In this document: positions 29,555 to 40,400 of the stretch, piece by piece
How positions within the stretch are numbered: the first letter of the stretch is position 1
How the letters are laid out: every line of letters begins with the position of its first letter
DNA from: Arion vulgaris
Lineage: Eukaryota; Mollusca; Gastropoda; Stylommatophora; Arionidae
NCBI GenBank assembly: GCA_020796225.1
Contig: CM036758.1
Location: forward strand, 31,031,647 to 31,095,646
Direction of reading: 5' to 3'
DNA: 64,000 bases
Notes under the pieces: model-generated
Told to the model about the DNA's origin: nothing
What the model saw: the letters and a program-made list of their open reading frames with translations, nothing else
The model's database searches: none
Translations under genes and position numbers: made by a program

Positions 29555-29825
29555 CACCAGAGGAAGAAGGACGAGGGACTCATGAAGCGACCCGATGAAA
29601 TTCGAAAGGAAATCGGGCTGCCGACTCACCTTCTCTCAAATCGGAAGAAAATGGGGAGAAAGTGGAAAGATCTGGAAAAGATGTCCTTGGATAGGCGGGC
29701 TTGGAAGAACTTGTTGTGAACCCATGCCTCCCTAAGGACGAATGATAAAGAAGAAGATAATAAGGAATTGTAAGAACAGGAGGGGAAGTACCAGGACTAA
29801 TGAATGTCAACAATAAATAGACAGT
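29555..29825 (+). pseudogene. LINE C-terminal relic and 3' UTR
   Basis: Reads GREWKDLEKMSLDRRAWKNL-like residues near 29650-29715, the L.R..W block before a stop. The 3' flank (AAGAACAGGAGGGGAAGTAC) resembles 33848-33880, so both are ends of one family. Confidence 0.65.
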
Positions 29826-29850
29826 GAACAAGAACTAGGGCTTCGGAAAA

Positions 29851-29964
29851 AACAAATTACCTAACAAAGGATTCGAACAAGAATCCCTCATATCTTAGGG
29901 CTAGGCAATTGTGCCGTAAGAAATAAGAGTCTGTGGTTCGAATCCTGTGTTTAGTAATTTGTTC
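29851..29964. repeat. Inverted pair of tRNA-like fragments
   Basis: AACAAATTACCTAACAAAGG...TTCGAAC at 29851-29878 is the inverse of GGTTCGAATCCTGTGTTTAG...TTGTTC at 29935-29964. Each arm holds a B-box GGTTCGAATCC. The middle, GGGCTAGGCAATTGTGCCGT, resembles the monomer of the 34.2-kb satellite. Confidence 0.82.
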
Positions 29965-29989
29965 TTTTCTGCAAGCTGCTAATACTTGT

Positions 29990-30180
29990 TCAAGCACTTG
30001 AGTGGAACCCACAAGGAAAAAGAAAAAGAGGACGCCCTAAACAGACCTGGAGACGAAGTTTTCTTGAGTAACTGAAGAGTGCTCGACTATCCTGGGAGAC
30101 CATAAAGAAAACAGTCAGAGAGTGGCGAGCAACTGTTGATGTCCTATGCTCCACGAGGAGCGTAGAGAAATAAGTCAAGC
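29990..30180 (+). pseudogene. LINE C-terminal relic
   Basis: Plus strand reads EWNPQGKRKRGRPKQTWRRS, then LSWETIKKTVREWRATVDVL, a well-preserved LINE C-terminus (WNPQGKRKRGRP..TWRR). One stop interrupts it. Confidence 0.82.
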
Positions 30181-30204
30181 CTACTACTTGTTCACCGCTG
30201 TCTA

Positions 30205-30400
30205 TTTACAGTCATTATCAAGTAGTATATCCCTTGAGGAACGTCATTTTCATCACAGCCCGCCCGAAAAACGTTGCCTCTAGAAAGTTCTCCTGCCGCC
30301 TCCAGTGTCATGTTCGATGTCTCTTTGATGTCCTGCTGCCATCTTCGTCTTGTTTGTCCCCTGCCTCGTACTCCAGGAACCTCAATTTTCAGTAATTGGT
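30205..30400 (-). pseudogene. LINE C-terminal relic, minus strand
   Basis: The minus strand reads [20 protein letters not shown] then TLEAAGELSRGNVFRAGCDE. The related copy at 45245-45600 reads [20 protein letters not shown]. Confidence 0.78.
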
Positions 30401-30539
30401 TTAAAAGGGGTACACAAGTGGGACAAAGGTTGAGAACCCCTGCGCTAGACGAATGACAAATTATCATATAAATATTTCACCTTAATTCTTTAATCCGACT
30501 ACCTGTTTACATTTTTATTGAATGTTTTTTTTATCAATT

Positions 30540-31430
30540 ATTATTCAGCGTGGCCACACCTGTCGATGAAATTAGTTGACGCTGTCAATACGGAACCTGA
30601 TTTGAGCATTCATAAATTTGGTGGGCGTTCAAGCGAAATGAAACCGTATTTTCGAATAGTGCTTAAAATCTCAAAGAAAGTCACGGTCAAGAAAGCGATT
30701 GCAACTGGCAAATACTCGAATAACTACCGAGCAGAGGCAGAGGCAATCAAAGAGGCGGCCGAAATGATCTTGGAGAAAGAAACACTACACGCAACAAGGT
30801 CGTGATATTCACCGATGCTCGCTCTATCGGTCATCACGGCACTCAAATGCGTCGGCAAAACTGAGATGAATGAGCTCAAAACGTCCCTCGCTGAACTAAC
30901 GAGTTCACTCAAACGCACCGTCATCCAGTGGATACCGTCACACTGCAACATTAGGGAAAACGAAGCGGCCGACAAGCTAGCCAAAGAGGGCGGGCGACTA
31001 CCCCAGACTGATCTCGAGATCAGCTATGAGGAAGTCAAAACAACCATCGGTTCGCACTATCGAGGCAAATGGGCAAAAGACCACCCGCAGTACACAGACA
31101 GTGACGGATACTATGGTCTCTCTCGCACTGAACAAGTTGCCATATTTCGCCTCCGTACCGGCCACAACAAGCTCAGAGCCCACATGTTCCATAAATTTAA
31201 AATTGGCACAACTAGCCTGTGCCCATGCAATATGGCAGACATGACGGCAGAACACGTCTTGCAAGACTGTCAACGTTTAGCAGGTATACGAAAAGAGTAC
31301 TGGCCACAACACACAGAGCTTCGCGAAAAGCTGTACGGAGGAACGGAGTCCCAAAAACAACAGTTAAATTCATGATAGAAGTTGGTCCATCAGGCTAGGC
31401 CGGGAACGCAAAGAAGAGAAGAAGAAACCG
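30540..31430 (+). pseudogene. L-GAA LINE: RNase H domain and C-terminus
   Basis: Plus strand: KYSNNYRAEAEAIKEAAEMI (RNase H catalytic Glu) at 30712-30775, VVIFTDARSI (Asp) after a frameshift near 30805, VIQWIPSHCNIRENEAADKL (last Asp) at 30922-30982, then [40 protein letters not shown] and a (GAA)-rich end near 31405-31428. The first catalytic Asp (DGS) is lost. Broken by the frameshift, hence non-functional. Confidence 0.88.
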
Positions 31431-31590
31431 TATTTGCGTCGTAAGTTATGTCAATCCTAGAGGCCAATTCACTTCTCTCTTGCGTTCGAGGCCAATTACA
31501 CATTTCACGTTGAGGAAGTCAGAGTAGCATTCTCTTTTATATGTAGCTACGGGTGGTGCTCCCTCCCAACGGTGTCTCAAACGTGTAGTT

Positions 31591-32045
31591 CGGGGGTCTC
31601 AGTGGCGTAGAGGTTAGTTGCTCGTTTCTCGTGCCAAAGGTACCAGGTTCGCTCCCTCGTGGAGCCATCGGGATATTTTTCCAGAGATCCTTGATCTCAG
31701 TGTAGGTGAGATCGGGTTACTAGTCATATCGGAGACGGGCGATAAAACGTAGGTCCCGTGTTTAATTTAAGCACGTAAAAGAATCCTTGGCAGTTCAAAA
31801 TCGAGAAGATCAGACTGGAAAGCCGCTGCCCGGGCAAAATTCATTAGCAAAGATTAAAAATAGAATTCCTACAAAAATAGCTTTACCATCTTCAAAAATT
31901 ACGTCGGGGACCCTTGCCGGTGCTACGGGGTTTGTGCACTGTAGCTGAGATTTTCCTGTGTAAGAAAGAAATCGGTGCACACATGGTTACTCACCGAAGT
32001 GCAATGATGATGGTCCTATCAAATCAATCTATCAATCAATCATCA
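31591..32045 (+). mobile_element. SINE-C, full length (455 bp), with TSD
   Basis: Head CTCAGTGGCGTAGAGGTTAG has the A-box and ACCAGGTTCGCTCCC the B-box. The body is complete and the tail is (ATCA)n. The 7-bp repeats TGTAGTT at 31584-31590 and 32046-32052 are a likely TSD. This is the reference copy of the family here. Confidence 0.88.
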
Positions 32046-32149
32046 TGTAGTTAGTTGGTTGGAGGGCTAGAGTATCCCAGCGACCCAGAGAGCTATGCCG
32101 GGGGTAGTATTGCTGTTGGTAGGTTTAACTATACTGAACAGATCAAAAT

Positions 32150-32365
32150 TGCTTTTCTCGAATTTGTACTATCAAGTGTTCTATTACGTGTTCAACTTGA
32201 ATACGTAATCTACGTTTTATCGTCCGTCTCCGACAGAACTCGGAACTTGATCTCACCTACATTGAGAATATGGATCACTGGGAAAATATCTTCACCCTGG
32301 GAACTAACCAAGTACTTTTGGATCGAGAGGCGAGCACATTACCTCCACGTCATAGAGACCTCCAT
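32150..32365 (-). mobile_element. SINE-C copy, 3'-incomplete
   Basis: Plus strand holds ATCGTCCGTCTCCGACAGAA and ends CTCCACGTCATAGAGACC, the reverse-complemented head. Confidence 0.82.
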
Positions 32366-32379
32366 CTTATTAGTTAGGA

Positions 32380-32905
32380 GTGTAGGCCGTTACTGGCGTC
32401 CTCTATTGACTCTCTGGGACTCCGCTTACTGGGACCGATGTTGTTTCTGAGTCTCAGTCGATGTTTTGGAAGATCCAGAAAAGCAGGTTGTGGTATGAGT
32501 GAATGTCGTCTATAGAGGTTTCCTATCTTCAGAGACTCACGTGGATCTACTGTCCTGATCATGCTAGTGTTTGCGGCAACGAGAGAGTGGACAGGCTTAC
32601 ATCGAAATCACCCATTGTTTGGGAGTTTAGGATGGATAAGGGAGATGTTTTTACGCCTCTTGTCGACCTACTATTGGATGATGACACTAAAGTCCACGTT
32701 GAATCAATTCGTTAATTTAAAGAGTTTGAAATTACACGTTGTGCAAGTAGAGATGGATGCTTGAAGGGCAGAGAGAGGAGAGTGTTCAACCAGCGAGCCA
32801 CAGGAACCATCAGTATGCATAGCCTTCGACGTCAATTAGGAGAGACTGGGCATCTATGGATCTGCTCGCAGTTCTGTGACGTCAGTTAAGTAACTAACAA
32901 CCAAG
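32380..32905 (+). pseudogene. L-RH RNase H LINE relic
   Basis: Plus strand reads LQRLTWIYCPDHASVCGNER then VDRLTSKSPIVWEFRMDKGD and VFTPLVDLLLDDDTKVHVES. It carries the RNase H terminal motif in a degenerate form (PDHASV). It ends in a TAACTAACAACC tail. Best copy of this subfamily in the window. Confidence 0.83.
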
Positions 32906-32999
32906 AACACGTTTAGTCTTTCCCAAATTTCATTTGGTGGCTAACAGACGAGACAAGAATATCAAGGATATGTTGGTATAATAATAGTAATAATAATTT

Positions 33000-33260
33000 C
33001 TCTCGTACCGTTATACGTTACATAGGGCCTGCAAGTAATTTATCCATACCGCTCTATCCTGGGCAACTCGCTCAATCTCCTCCATGGAACTGAGACCGAT
33101 ATTTCCTGCCTCTCTCAGTAAAGTTCGTTTCAGGGTCTCCTTAGGTCGACCTCTCTTTCTTGAACCCTTTGCATCCCACTTCAATACCTGCTTTGATATC
33201 CATATCTCCACATGATCAACATATCTCCATCTTCTCTTTCTTATAACAGTTGTCACTAGT
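33000..33260 (-). pseudogene. LINE C-terminal relic
   Basis: The minus strand reads KWDAKGSRKRGRPKETLKRT then LLREAGNIGLSSMEEIERVA and QDRAVWINYLQALCNV to a stop. It is the cleanest copy of the family also at 5108 and 53700. Confidence 0.88.
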
Positions 33261-33319
33261 GTTATAAAATATGTTGGTATACATTCGCCTTAAAAACCAA
33301 TGTTTTGGATTATTTTGCA

Positions 33320-33475
33320 ATAGGAGTAGGGAAAGACCTAGAAATACCTGAGAAGAGAGCTAGAGACTGATATTAAAAGGATAGGTAAGACATGGACAGA
33401 ATTAGAAGATATAACAAGAGAGAGAAAGAGCTGGAAAAAGTTTATTGAAGACCTGTGTTCCGTTGTGAGTTGAAA
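33320..33475 (+). pseudogene. LINE C-terminal relic
   Basis: Plus strand, one frame: RRELETDIKRIGKTWTELED then ITRERKSWKKFIEDLCSVVS and a stop. This is the standard last block of a non-LTR polyprotein. Confidence 0.82.
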
Positions 33476-33905
33476 GGTGAAGAATGAGACAATAGCCTTA
33501 ATTTCAATGTTCTGTATCATTTTATCTCCATCCAGTGTGGTCTTAGATTATGATATGCGAGTGCGATACTGACTGATACTGTATCATTAGGACACCCTTG
33601 GACAAGGTGAAGTAGCCGTTTAGATTTCTCCGCGACAGGGTAACTTGAAGCGTGCAAAACTGCACTGCAGTAGACAGCAGAGGGTGAACGAAAACGTGGA
33701 AGACACAACCCCTCCACATTTCTCACCCCCTTCCCCTGCGTCCCCTTTAAGAGAACAGTGAGTCTGAGCTAAAAGAAATGAATCACAGCTGAAACACATT
33801 ACAAATAACGACCAGGAGAATAAGAAGTTTGTTAAGAACCCCAGGGGAAGCACCGGAACAAATGAATATGATCGAAAAATAGAAAAGTAAATAATTAAAA
33901 GGGTT
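33476..33905. other. Spacer with LINE 3' UTR-like segment
   Basis: 33830-33885 resembles 29765-29825 (GAACCCCAGGGGAAGCACCG). The rest is unassigned; no gene is seen. Confidence 0.45.
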
Positions 33906-33907
33906 TT

Positions 33908-34146
33908 AAAGCCGAAGGATTGACTTCATTGCACCGGGTTTAAACCCATCTGGCTCGGTCCCCTCCGCAGAAATGGCACGCCACCTGCCGAGAGTATTGC
34001 ACAAAGCACAAACTCCGTAACTCCAGCAACAATCCTATGGGTCTCTGGAAAAAATGCACTCGTGAACAGAACGGCGCTGTCCGGATTCGAACCCACGACC
34101 TTCGACTCGCAAGGCAAAGGGCTTAACCACTCAGCCACAGAGACTC
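33908..34146 (-). mobile_element. SINE-B, full length
   Basis: Plus strand starts GCCGAAGGATTGACTTCATT and ends TTAACCACTCAGCCACAGAG. The minus strand carries A-box TGGCTGAGTGG and B-box GGGTTCGAATCC. It lies against the tRNA-like stub of the satellite. Confidence 0.9.
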
Positions 34147-34210
34147 CTTAGGGACTTCTGGAAAAATAAATTACCAAACGCAGGATTCGAACCACAAACC
34201 TTATTTTTTA
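34147..34210 (-). mobile_element. tRNA-like stub that seeds the 38-bp satellite
   Basis: The minus strand reads GGTTTGTGGTTCGAATCCTG with the B-box, then GTTTGGTAATTTATTTTTCC. It matches the arms of the inverted pair at 29851-29964. The satellite starts where the upstream part of this tRNA-like sequence should be. Confidence 0.75.
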
Positions 34211-37200
34211 CGGTACACATTGTCTAGTTGTACAGAATAGTGTTTTTACGGTACACATTGTTTAGCTGTACAGAGTAGTGTTTTTACGGTACACATTGTT
34301 TAGCCATACAGAATAGTGTTTTTACGGTACACATTGTCTAGCTGTACAGAGTAGTGTTTTTACGGTACACATTGTTTAGCTGTACAGAGTAGTGTTTTTA
34401 CGGTACACATTGTTTAGCTGTACAGAGTAGTGTTTTTACGGTACACATTGTTTAGCCATACAGAATAGTGTTTTTACGGTACACATTGTCTAGCTGTACA
34501 GAGTAGTGTTTTTACGGTACACATTGTTTAGCTGTACAGAGTAGTGTTTTTACGGTACACATTGTTTAGCTGTACAGAGTAGTGTTTTTACGGTACACAT
34601 TGTTTAGCCATACAGAATAGTGTTTTTACGGTACACATTGTCTAGCTGTACAGAGTAGTGTTTTACAGTACACATTGTTTAGCTGTACAGAATAGTGTTT
34701 TTACGGTACACATTGTTTAGCTGTACAGAGTAGTGTTTTTACGGTACACATTGTTTAGCCATACAGAATAGTGTTTTTACGGTACACATTGTCTAGCTGT
34801 ACAGAGTAGTGTTTTACGTACACATTGTTTAGTTGTACAGAGTAGTGTTTTTACGGTACACATTGTTTAGTTGTACATAATAGTGTTTTTACGGCACCCA
34901 CATTGTCTAGCTGTACAGAATAGTGTTTTCACGGGACACATTGTGTAACTGTACAGAATAGTGTTTTTACGGTACACATTGTCTAGCTCTACAGAATAGT
35001 GTTTTTACGGTACACATTGTCTAGCTGTACAGAATAGTGTTTTTACGGCACACATTGTCTAGCTGTACAGAATAGTGTATTTACGGTACACATTGTCTAG
35101 CTGTACAGAAGTGTTTTTACGGTACACATTGTGTAACTGTACAGAATAGTGTTTTTACGGTACACATTGTCTAGCTCTACAGAATAGTGTTTTTACGGTA
35201 CACATTGTCTAGCTGTACAGAATAGTGTTTTTACGGTACACATTGTCTAGCTGTACAGAATAGTGTATTTACGGTACACATTGTCTAGCTGTACAGAATA
35301 GTGTTTTTACGGTACACATTGTGTAGCTGTACAGAATAGTGTTTTTACGGTACACATTGTGTAGCTGTACAGAATAGTGTTTTTACGGTACACATTGTCT
35401 AGCTGTACAGAGTAGTGTTTTTACGGTACACATTGTTTAGTTGCACAGAAGTGTTTTTACGGTACACATTGTCTAGTTGTACAGAATAGTGTTTTTACGG
35501 TACACATTGTCTAGCTGTACAGAATAGTGTTTTTACGGCACCCACATTGTCTAGCTGTACAGAATAGTGTTTTTACGGTACACATTGTGTAACTGTACAG
35601 AATAGTGTTTTTACGGTACACATTGTCTAGCTCTACAGAATAGTGTTTTTACGGTACACATTGTCTAGCTGTACAGAATAGTGTTTTTACGGTACACATT
35701 GTCTAGCTGTACAAAATAGTGTATTTACGGTACACATTGTCTAGCTGTACAGAATAGTGTTTTTACGGTACACATTGTGTAGCTGTACAGAATAGTGTTT
35801 TACGGTACACATTGTCTAGCTGTACAGAATAGTGTTTTTACGGTACACATTGTCTAGCTGTACAGAATAGTGTTTTTAAGGTACACATTGTGTAGCTGTA
35901 CAGAATAGTGTTTTTACGGTACACATTGTCTAGCTGTACAGAATAGTGTTTTTACGGTACACATTGTGTAGCTGTACAGAATAGTGTTTTTACGGTACAC
36001 ATTGTCTAGCTGTACAGAATAGTGTTTTTACGGTACACATTGTCTAGCTGTACAGAATAGCGTTTTTACGGCACCCACACTATCTAGCCATACAGAATAG
36101 TGTTTTTACGGTACACATTGTCTAGCCATACAGAATAGTGTTTTTACGGTACACATTGTCTAGCTGTACAGAGTAGTGTTTTACGGTCACATTGTTTAGT
36201 TGTACAGAGTAGTGTTTTTACGGTACACATTGTTTAGTTGTACATAATAGTGTTTTTACGGCACCCACATTGTCTAGCTGTACAGAATAGTGTTTTCACG
36301 GTACACATTGTGTAACTGTACAGAATAGTGTTTTTACGGTACACATTGTCTAGCTCTACAGAATAGTGTTTTTACGGTACACATTGTCTAGCTGTACAGA
36401 ATAGTGTTTTTACGGCACACATTGTCTAGCTGTACAGAATAGTGTATTTACGGTACACATTGTCTAGCTGTACAGAAGTGTTTTTACGGTACACATTGTG
36501 TAACTGTACAGAATAGTGTTTTTACGGTACACATTGTCTAGCTCTACAGAATAGTGTTTTTACGGTACACATTGTCTAGCTGTACAGAATAGTGTTTTTA
36601 CGGTACACATTGTCTAGCTGTACAGAATAGTGTATTTACGGTACACATTGTCTAGCTGTACAGAATAGTGTTTTTACGGTACACATTGTGTAGCTGTACA
36701 GAATAGTGTTTTTACGGTACACATTGTGTAGCTGTACAGAATAGTGTTTTACGGTACACATTGTCTAGCTGTACAGAGTAGTGTTTTTACGGTACACATT
36801 GTTTAGTTGCACAGAAGTGTTTTTACGGTACACATTGTCTAGTTGTACAGAATAGTGTTTTTACGGTACACATTGTCTAGCTGTACAGAATAGTGTTTTT
36901 ACGGCACCCACATTGTCTAGCTGTACAGAATAGTGTTTTTACGGCACCCACATTGTCTAGCTGTACAGAATAGTGTTTTTACGGTACACATTGTGTAACT
37001 GTACAGAATAGTGTTTTTACGGTACACATTGTCTAGCTCTACAGAATAGTGTTTTTACGGTACACATTGTCTAGCTGTACAGAATAGTGTTTTTACGGTA
37101 CACATTGTCTAGCTGTACAAAATAGTGTATTTACGGTACACATTGTCTAGCTGTACAGAATAGTGTTTTTACGGTACACATTGTGTAGCTGTACAGAATA

Positions 37201-38765
37201 GTGTTTTACGGTACACATTGTCTAGCTGTACAGAATAGTGTTTTTACGGTACACATTGTCTAGCTGTACAGAATAGTGTTTTTAAGGTACACATTGTGTA
37301 GCTGTACAGAATAGTGTTTTTACGGTACACATTGTCTAGCTGTACAGAATAGTGTTTTTACGGTACACATTGTGTAGCTGTACAGAATAGTGTTTTACGT
37401 ACACATTGTCTAGCTGTACAGAATAGTGTTTTTACGGTACACATTGTCTAGCTGTACAGAATAGCGTTTTTACGGCACCCACACTATCTAGCCATACAGA
37501 ATAGTGTTTTTACGGTACACATTGTCTAGCCATACAGAATAGTGTTTTTACGGTACACATTGTGTAGCTGTACAGAATAGTGTTTTTACGGTACACATTG
37601 TCTAGCTGTACAGAATAGTGTTTTTACGGTACACATTGTGTAGCTGTACAGAATATTGTTTTTACGGTACACATTGTCTAGCCATACAGAATAGTGTTTT
37701 TACGGTACACATTGTCTAGCCATACAGAATAGTGTTTTTACGGTACACATTGTCTAGCTGTACAGAATAGTGTTTTTACGGTACACATTGTCTAGCTGTA
37801 CAAAATAGTGTATTTACGGTACACATTGTCTAGCTGTACAGAATAGTGTTTTTACGGTACACATTGTCTAGCTGTACAGAATAGTGTTTTTACGGTACAC
37901 ATTGTCTAGCCATACAGAATAGTGTTTTTACGGTACACATTGTCTAGCTGTACAGAATAGTGTTTTTAAGGTACACATTGTGTAGCTGTACAGAATAGTG
38001 TTTTTACGGTACACATTGTCTAGCTGTACAGAATAGTGTATTTACGGTACACATTGTGTAGCTGTACAGAATAGTGTTTTACGGTACACATTGTCTAGCT
38101 GTACAGAATAGTGTTTTTACGGTACACATTGTCTAGCTGTACAGAATAACGTTTTTACGGCACCCACACTATCTAGCCATACAGAATAGTGTTTTTACGG
38201 TACACATTGTCTAGCCATACAGAATAGTGTTTTTACGGTACACATTGTCTAGCCATACAGAATATTGTTTTTACGGTACACATTGTCTAGCCATACAGAA
38301 TAGTGTTTTTACGGTACACATTGTCTAGCCATACAGAATAGTGTTTTTACGGTACACATTGTGTAGCTGTACAGAATAGTGTTTTACGGTACACATTGTC
38401 TAGCTGTACAGAATAGTGTTTTTACGGTACACATTGTCTAGCTGTACAGAATAGTGTTTTTACGGTACACATTGTCTAGCTGTACAGAATAGTGTTTTTA
38501 CGGTACACATTGTCTAGCCATACAGAATAGTGTTTTTACGGTACACATTGTCTAGCTGTACAGAGTAGTGTTTTTACGGTACACATTGTTTAGTTGTACA
38601 GAAGTGTTTTTACGGTACACATTGTCTAGCTGTACAGAATAGTGTTTTTACGGTACACATTGTCTAGCCGTACAGAATTGTGTTTTTACGGTACACATTG
38701 TCTAGCTGTACAGAATAGTGTTTTTATGGTACACATTGTCTAGGCGTACAGAATAGTGTTTTTAA
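34211..38765. repeat. 38-bp satellite, about 120 copies, with higher-order structure
   Basis: Monomer GTTTTTACGGTACACATTGT followed by CTAGCTGTACAGAATAGT. Variants (TTTAGC, GTGTAAC, TAGCCATAC, GGCACCCACAC) recur in fixed order. The TTGTACATAA variant at 34871 returns at 36238, and GGCACCCAC variants at 35535 and 36901 are also about 1,366 bp apart, so blocks of about 36 monomers were duplicated. Each monomer can pair GTACA with TGTAC around an 11-base loop. Confidence 0.97.
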
Positions 38766-39176
38766 GAACACTAAAGCTAGTTTGAGATTTGAGAACGTGC
38801 ACAAACGCACGTTCTATAAATCTCCTCTTATCCTGATGCTGCGAGGCAAAACTGTGTTAGGGAACAGAAAATAGTCCATACATTCTATAAATAGTACATT
38901 TAGAGTTTCATTCACCAACTATTCTATTCTGCTGTGTCTTGTGTCTCTTACAGCGTGATCGTTGTGTGTCTCATGTTGCCTTTTGTTCTTTGCTTGCTAA
39001 AAGGCCTTTTGTTACAAATGTCAAGTTGGTCTGTCTGTCGTACTTTGAAAAAACGACCCTACATCCTGTTTTAATATTTGATCTTTATTATTCTGTGTTC
39101 TATAGTCGACGCAGTTAATATAAAAAGACACGACTTAGTGAAGCTTTTTTTTATATAGAGCTAGGCAATGGGTGGT
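38766..39176. other. Spacer after the satellite
   Basis: Contains a degraded version of the TTGCTTGCTAAAAGGCCTTT dispersed repeat at 38990. No gene is recognised. Confidence 0.45.
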
Positions 39177-39370
39177 CATCATCATCATCAAGTAGCTTGT
39201 CCCTTCATCAACTTGGCTCCCATGACAGCAGCCCTGAAAAACTCTCTATTCTGTGCAAGTTGACCGAGTCAGCAACAGTCATTCTCAGATCGTTAATGAC
39301 ATCCTGCACACATCGTCTTCTAGGTCTTCCTCTCATTCTTCTTCCAGGCACTATTCCTCCAGAAGATAAT
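39177..39370 (-). pseudogene. L-GAT-like LINE 3' relic, minus strand
   Basis: Tail (ATC)n at 39179-39190 on plus. The minus strand reads GGIVPGRRMRGRPRRRCVQD then VINDLRMTVADSV, a LINE C-terminus. Confidence 0.75.
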
Positions 39371-39449
39371 TAACCCAATGCAATGAGGTCAATCCTTTAG
39401 CTTTTGACCATTCGGCTTGATAGTGTTTGCTTATCGAATCGGATGTGCT

Positions 39450-39516
39450 TCTTCTTCTTCAAACGCTCCATACCGATCACCTTTTAAACCACTCTTTATG
39501 ATCTGAATGTGATCTG
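39450..39516 (-). mobile_element. SINE-E, left part, interrupted by L-GAT
   Basis: CTTCTTCTTCAAACGCTCCA followed by AAACCACTCTTTATGATCTG. The right part resumes at 39941. Confidence 0.85.
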
Positions 39517-39930
39517 ATAGGTGCAAAGCATGGACATTTAATAAAGCAGTGGAAAAATATATATGTGTTTTCAAATATAAATGTTACAGAAGAGTCCTAC
39601 GTATATCATGGACAGAGAAAAGAACAAATAGATCTATCCAGAAAGAACTCAAAATCAAAGAAAACTGATTGATGCTACAAATAAGAAAGAGAAAATTGAG
39701 ATATTTTGGACATATAAAAAGACATGAAGGACTGGAGAAGACCATCATGGAAGGAGGCACACCGGCAGAGAAGAAGAGGAAGACCACGGAGAGGATGGAT
39801 TCAGGATGTATCTGATGATTTGAACATGACAGCTGCTGAGGTAGGACATCTGGCCTATGAGAGAGAAATTCCGGAGAACTGTTGGGGTGGCAAAGTTCTG
39901 CTCAGGACAAGCTATTTGATGATGATGATG
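39517..39930 (+). pseudogene. L-GAT LINE 3' fragment, dated by a 10-bp TSD
   Basis: A 414-bp 5'-truncated copy: FNKAVEKYICVFKYKCYRRV, LRYFGHIKRHEGLEKTIMEG, and RRGRPRRGWIQDVSDDLNMT then AAEVGHLAYEREIPENCWGG (C-terminal part), ending (GAT)n. It is flanked by ATGTGATCTG at 39507-39516 and 39931-39940 and sits inside a SINE-E, so both ends of the insertion are defined. Confidence 0.92.
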
Positions 39931-39940
39931 ATGTGATCTG

Positions 39941-40118
39941 GGCCTAAAAGTGATTGTACATCGTACCAGTTATGCGTCTATAAGTTGGCCAGCACATCCA
40001 ATTTGTGCAAAGCTTTTATTTACTAGGTAGCTTCCTAGACTCCTACCTCAGTCGTCTCTTATGACATGCCTTGTAGGTCGCAGTGGTACTATTCTTTGCT
40101 CCTTGAGAGCCCCGACAA
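39941..40118 (-). mobile_element. SINE-E, right part
   Basis: GGCCTAAAAGTGATTGTACA through CAGTCGTCTCTTATGACATG to GAGAGCCCCGACAACACA, completing the element begun at 39450. Confidence 0.85.
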
Positions 40119-40134
40119 CACACGGGCGAGTATT

Positions 40135-40400
40135 TGATTCAAAATCGATGATTCGGAAAATCAAAGATGGCATGTTGTGGTATGAGCGGATGTCATTTGT
40201 TAAGGCTTTCAATCTTCAGATGGAGAATGGAGGCCATTACTGCTTGCTCTTCAGTGGCTCTCTGGGATTTTTGTTTGCTGGCTGAAGCCGTTGCTGAAGC
40301 AGACAGACTCTTAAGTCGATGCTTCAGAAAGTCCAAGATGGCAGGTTGCTGTATGAGTGAAAGTCATCTTTTGAAGTTTCCAAATTTCAGAGGCTTACAT
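40135..40400 (+). pseudogene. L-RH RNase H LINE relic, left of the 63-bp array
   Basis: Plus strand reads FDSKSMIRKIKDGMLWYERM (the RNase H DS.S motif) with a partial repetition (SKMAGCCMSESHLLKFPNFR), leading straight into the array at the position of the PGHA motif. Confidence 0.75.

Noticed and set aside
34211..38765. CRISPR array
   Set aside because: Units are contiguous without unique spacers and the host is eukaryotic; it is a satellite.
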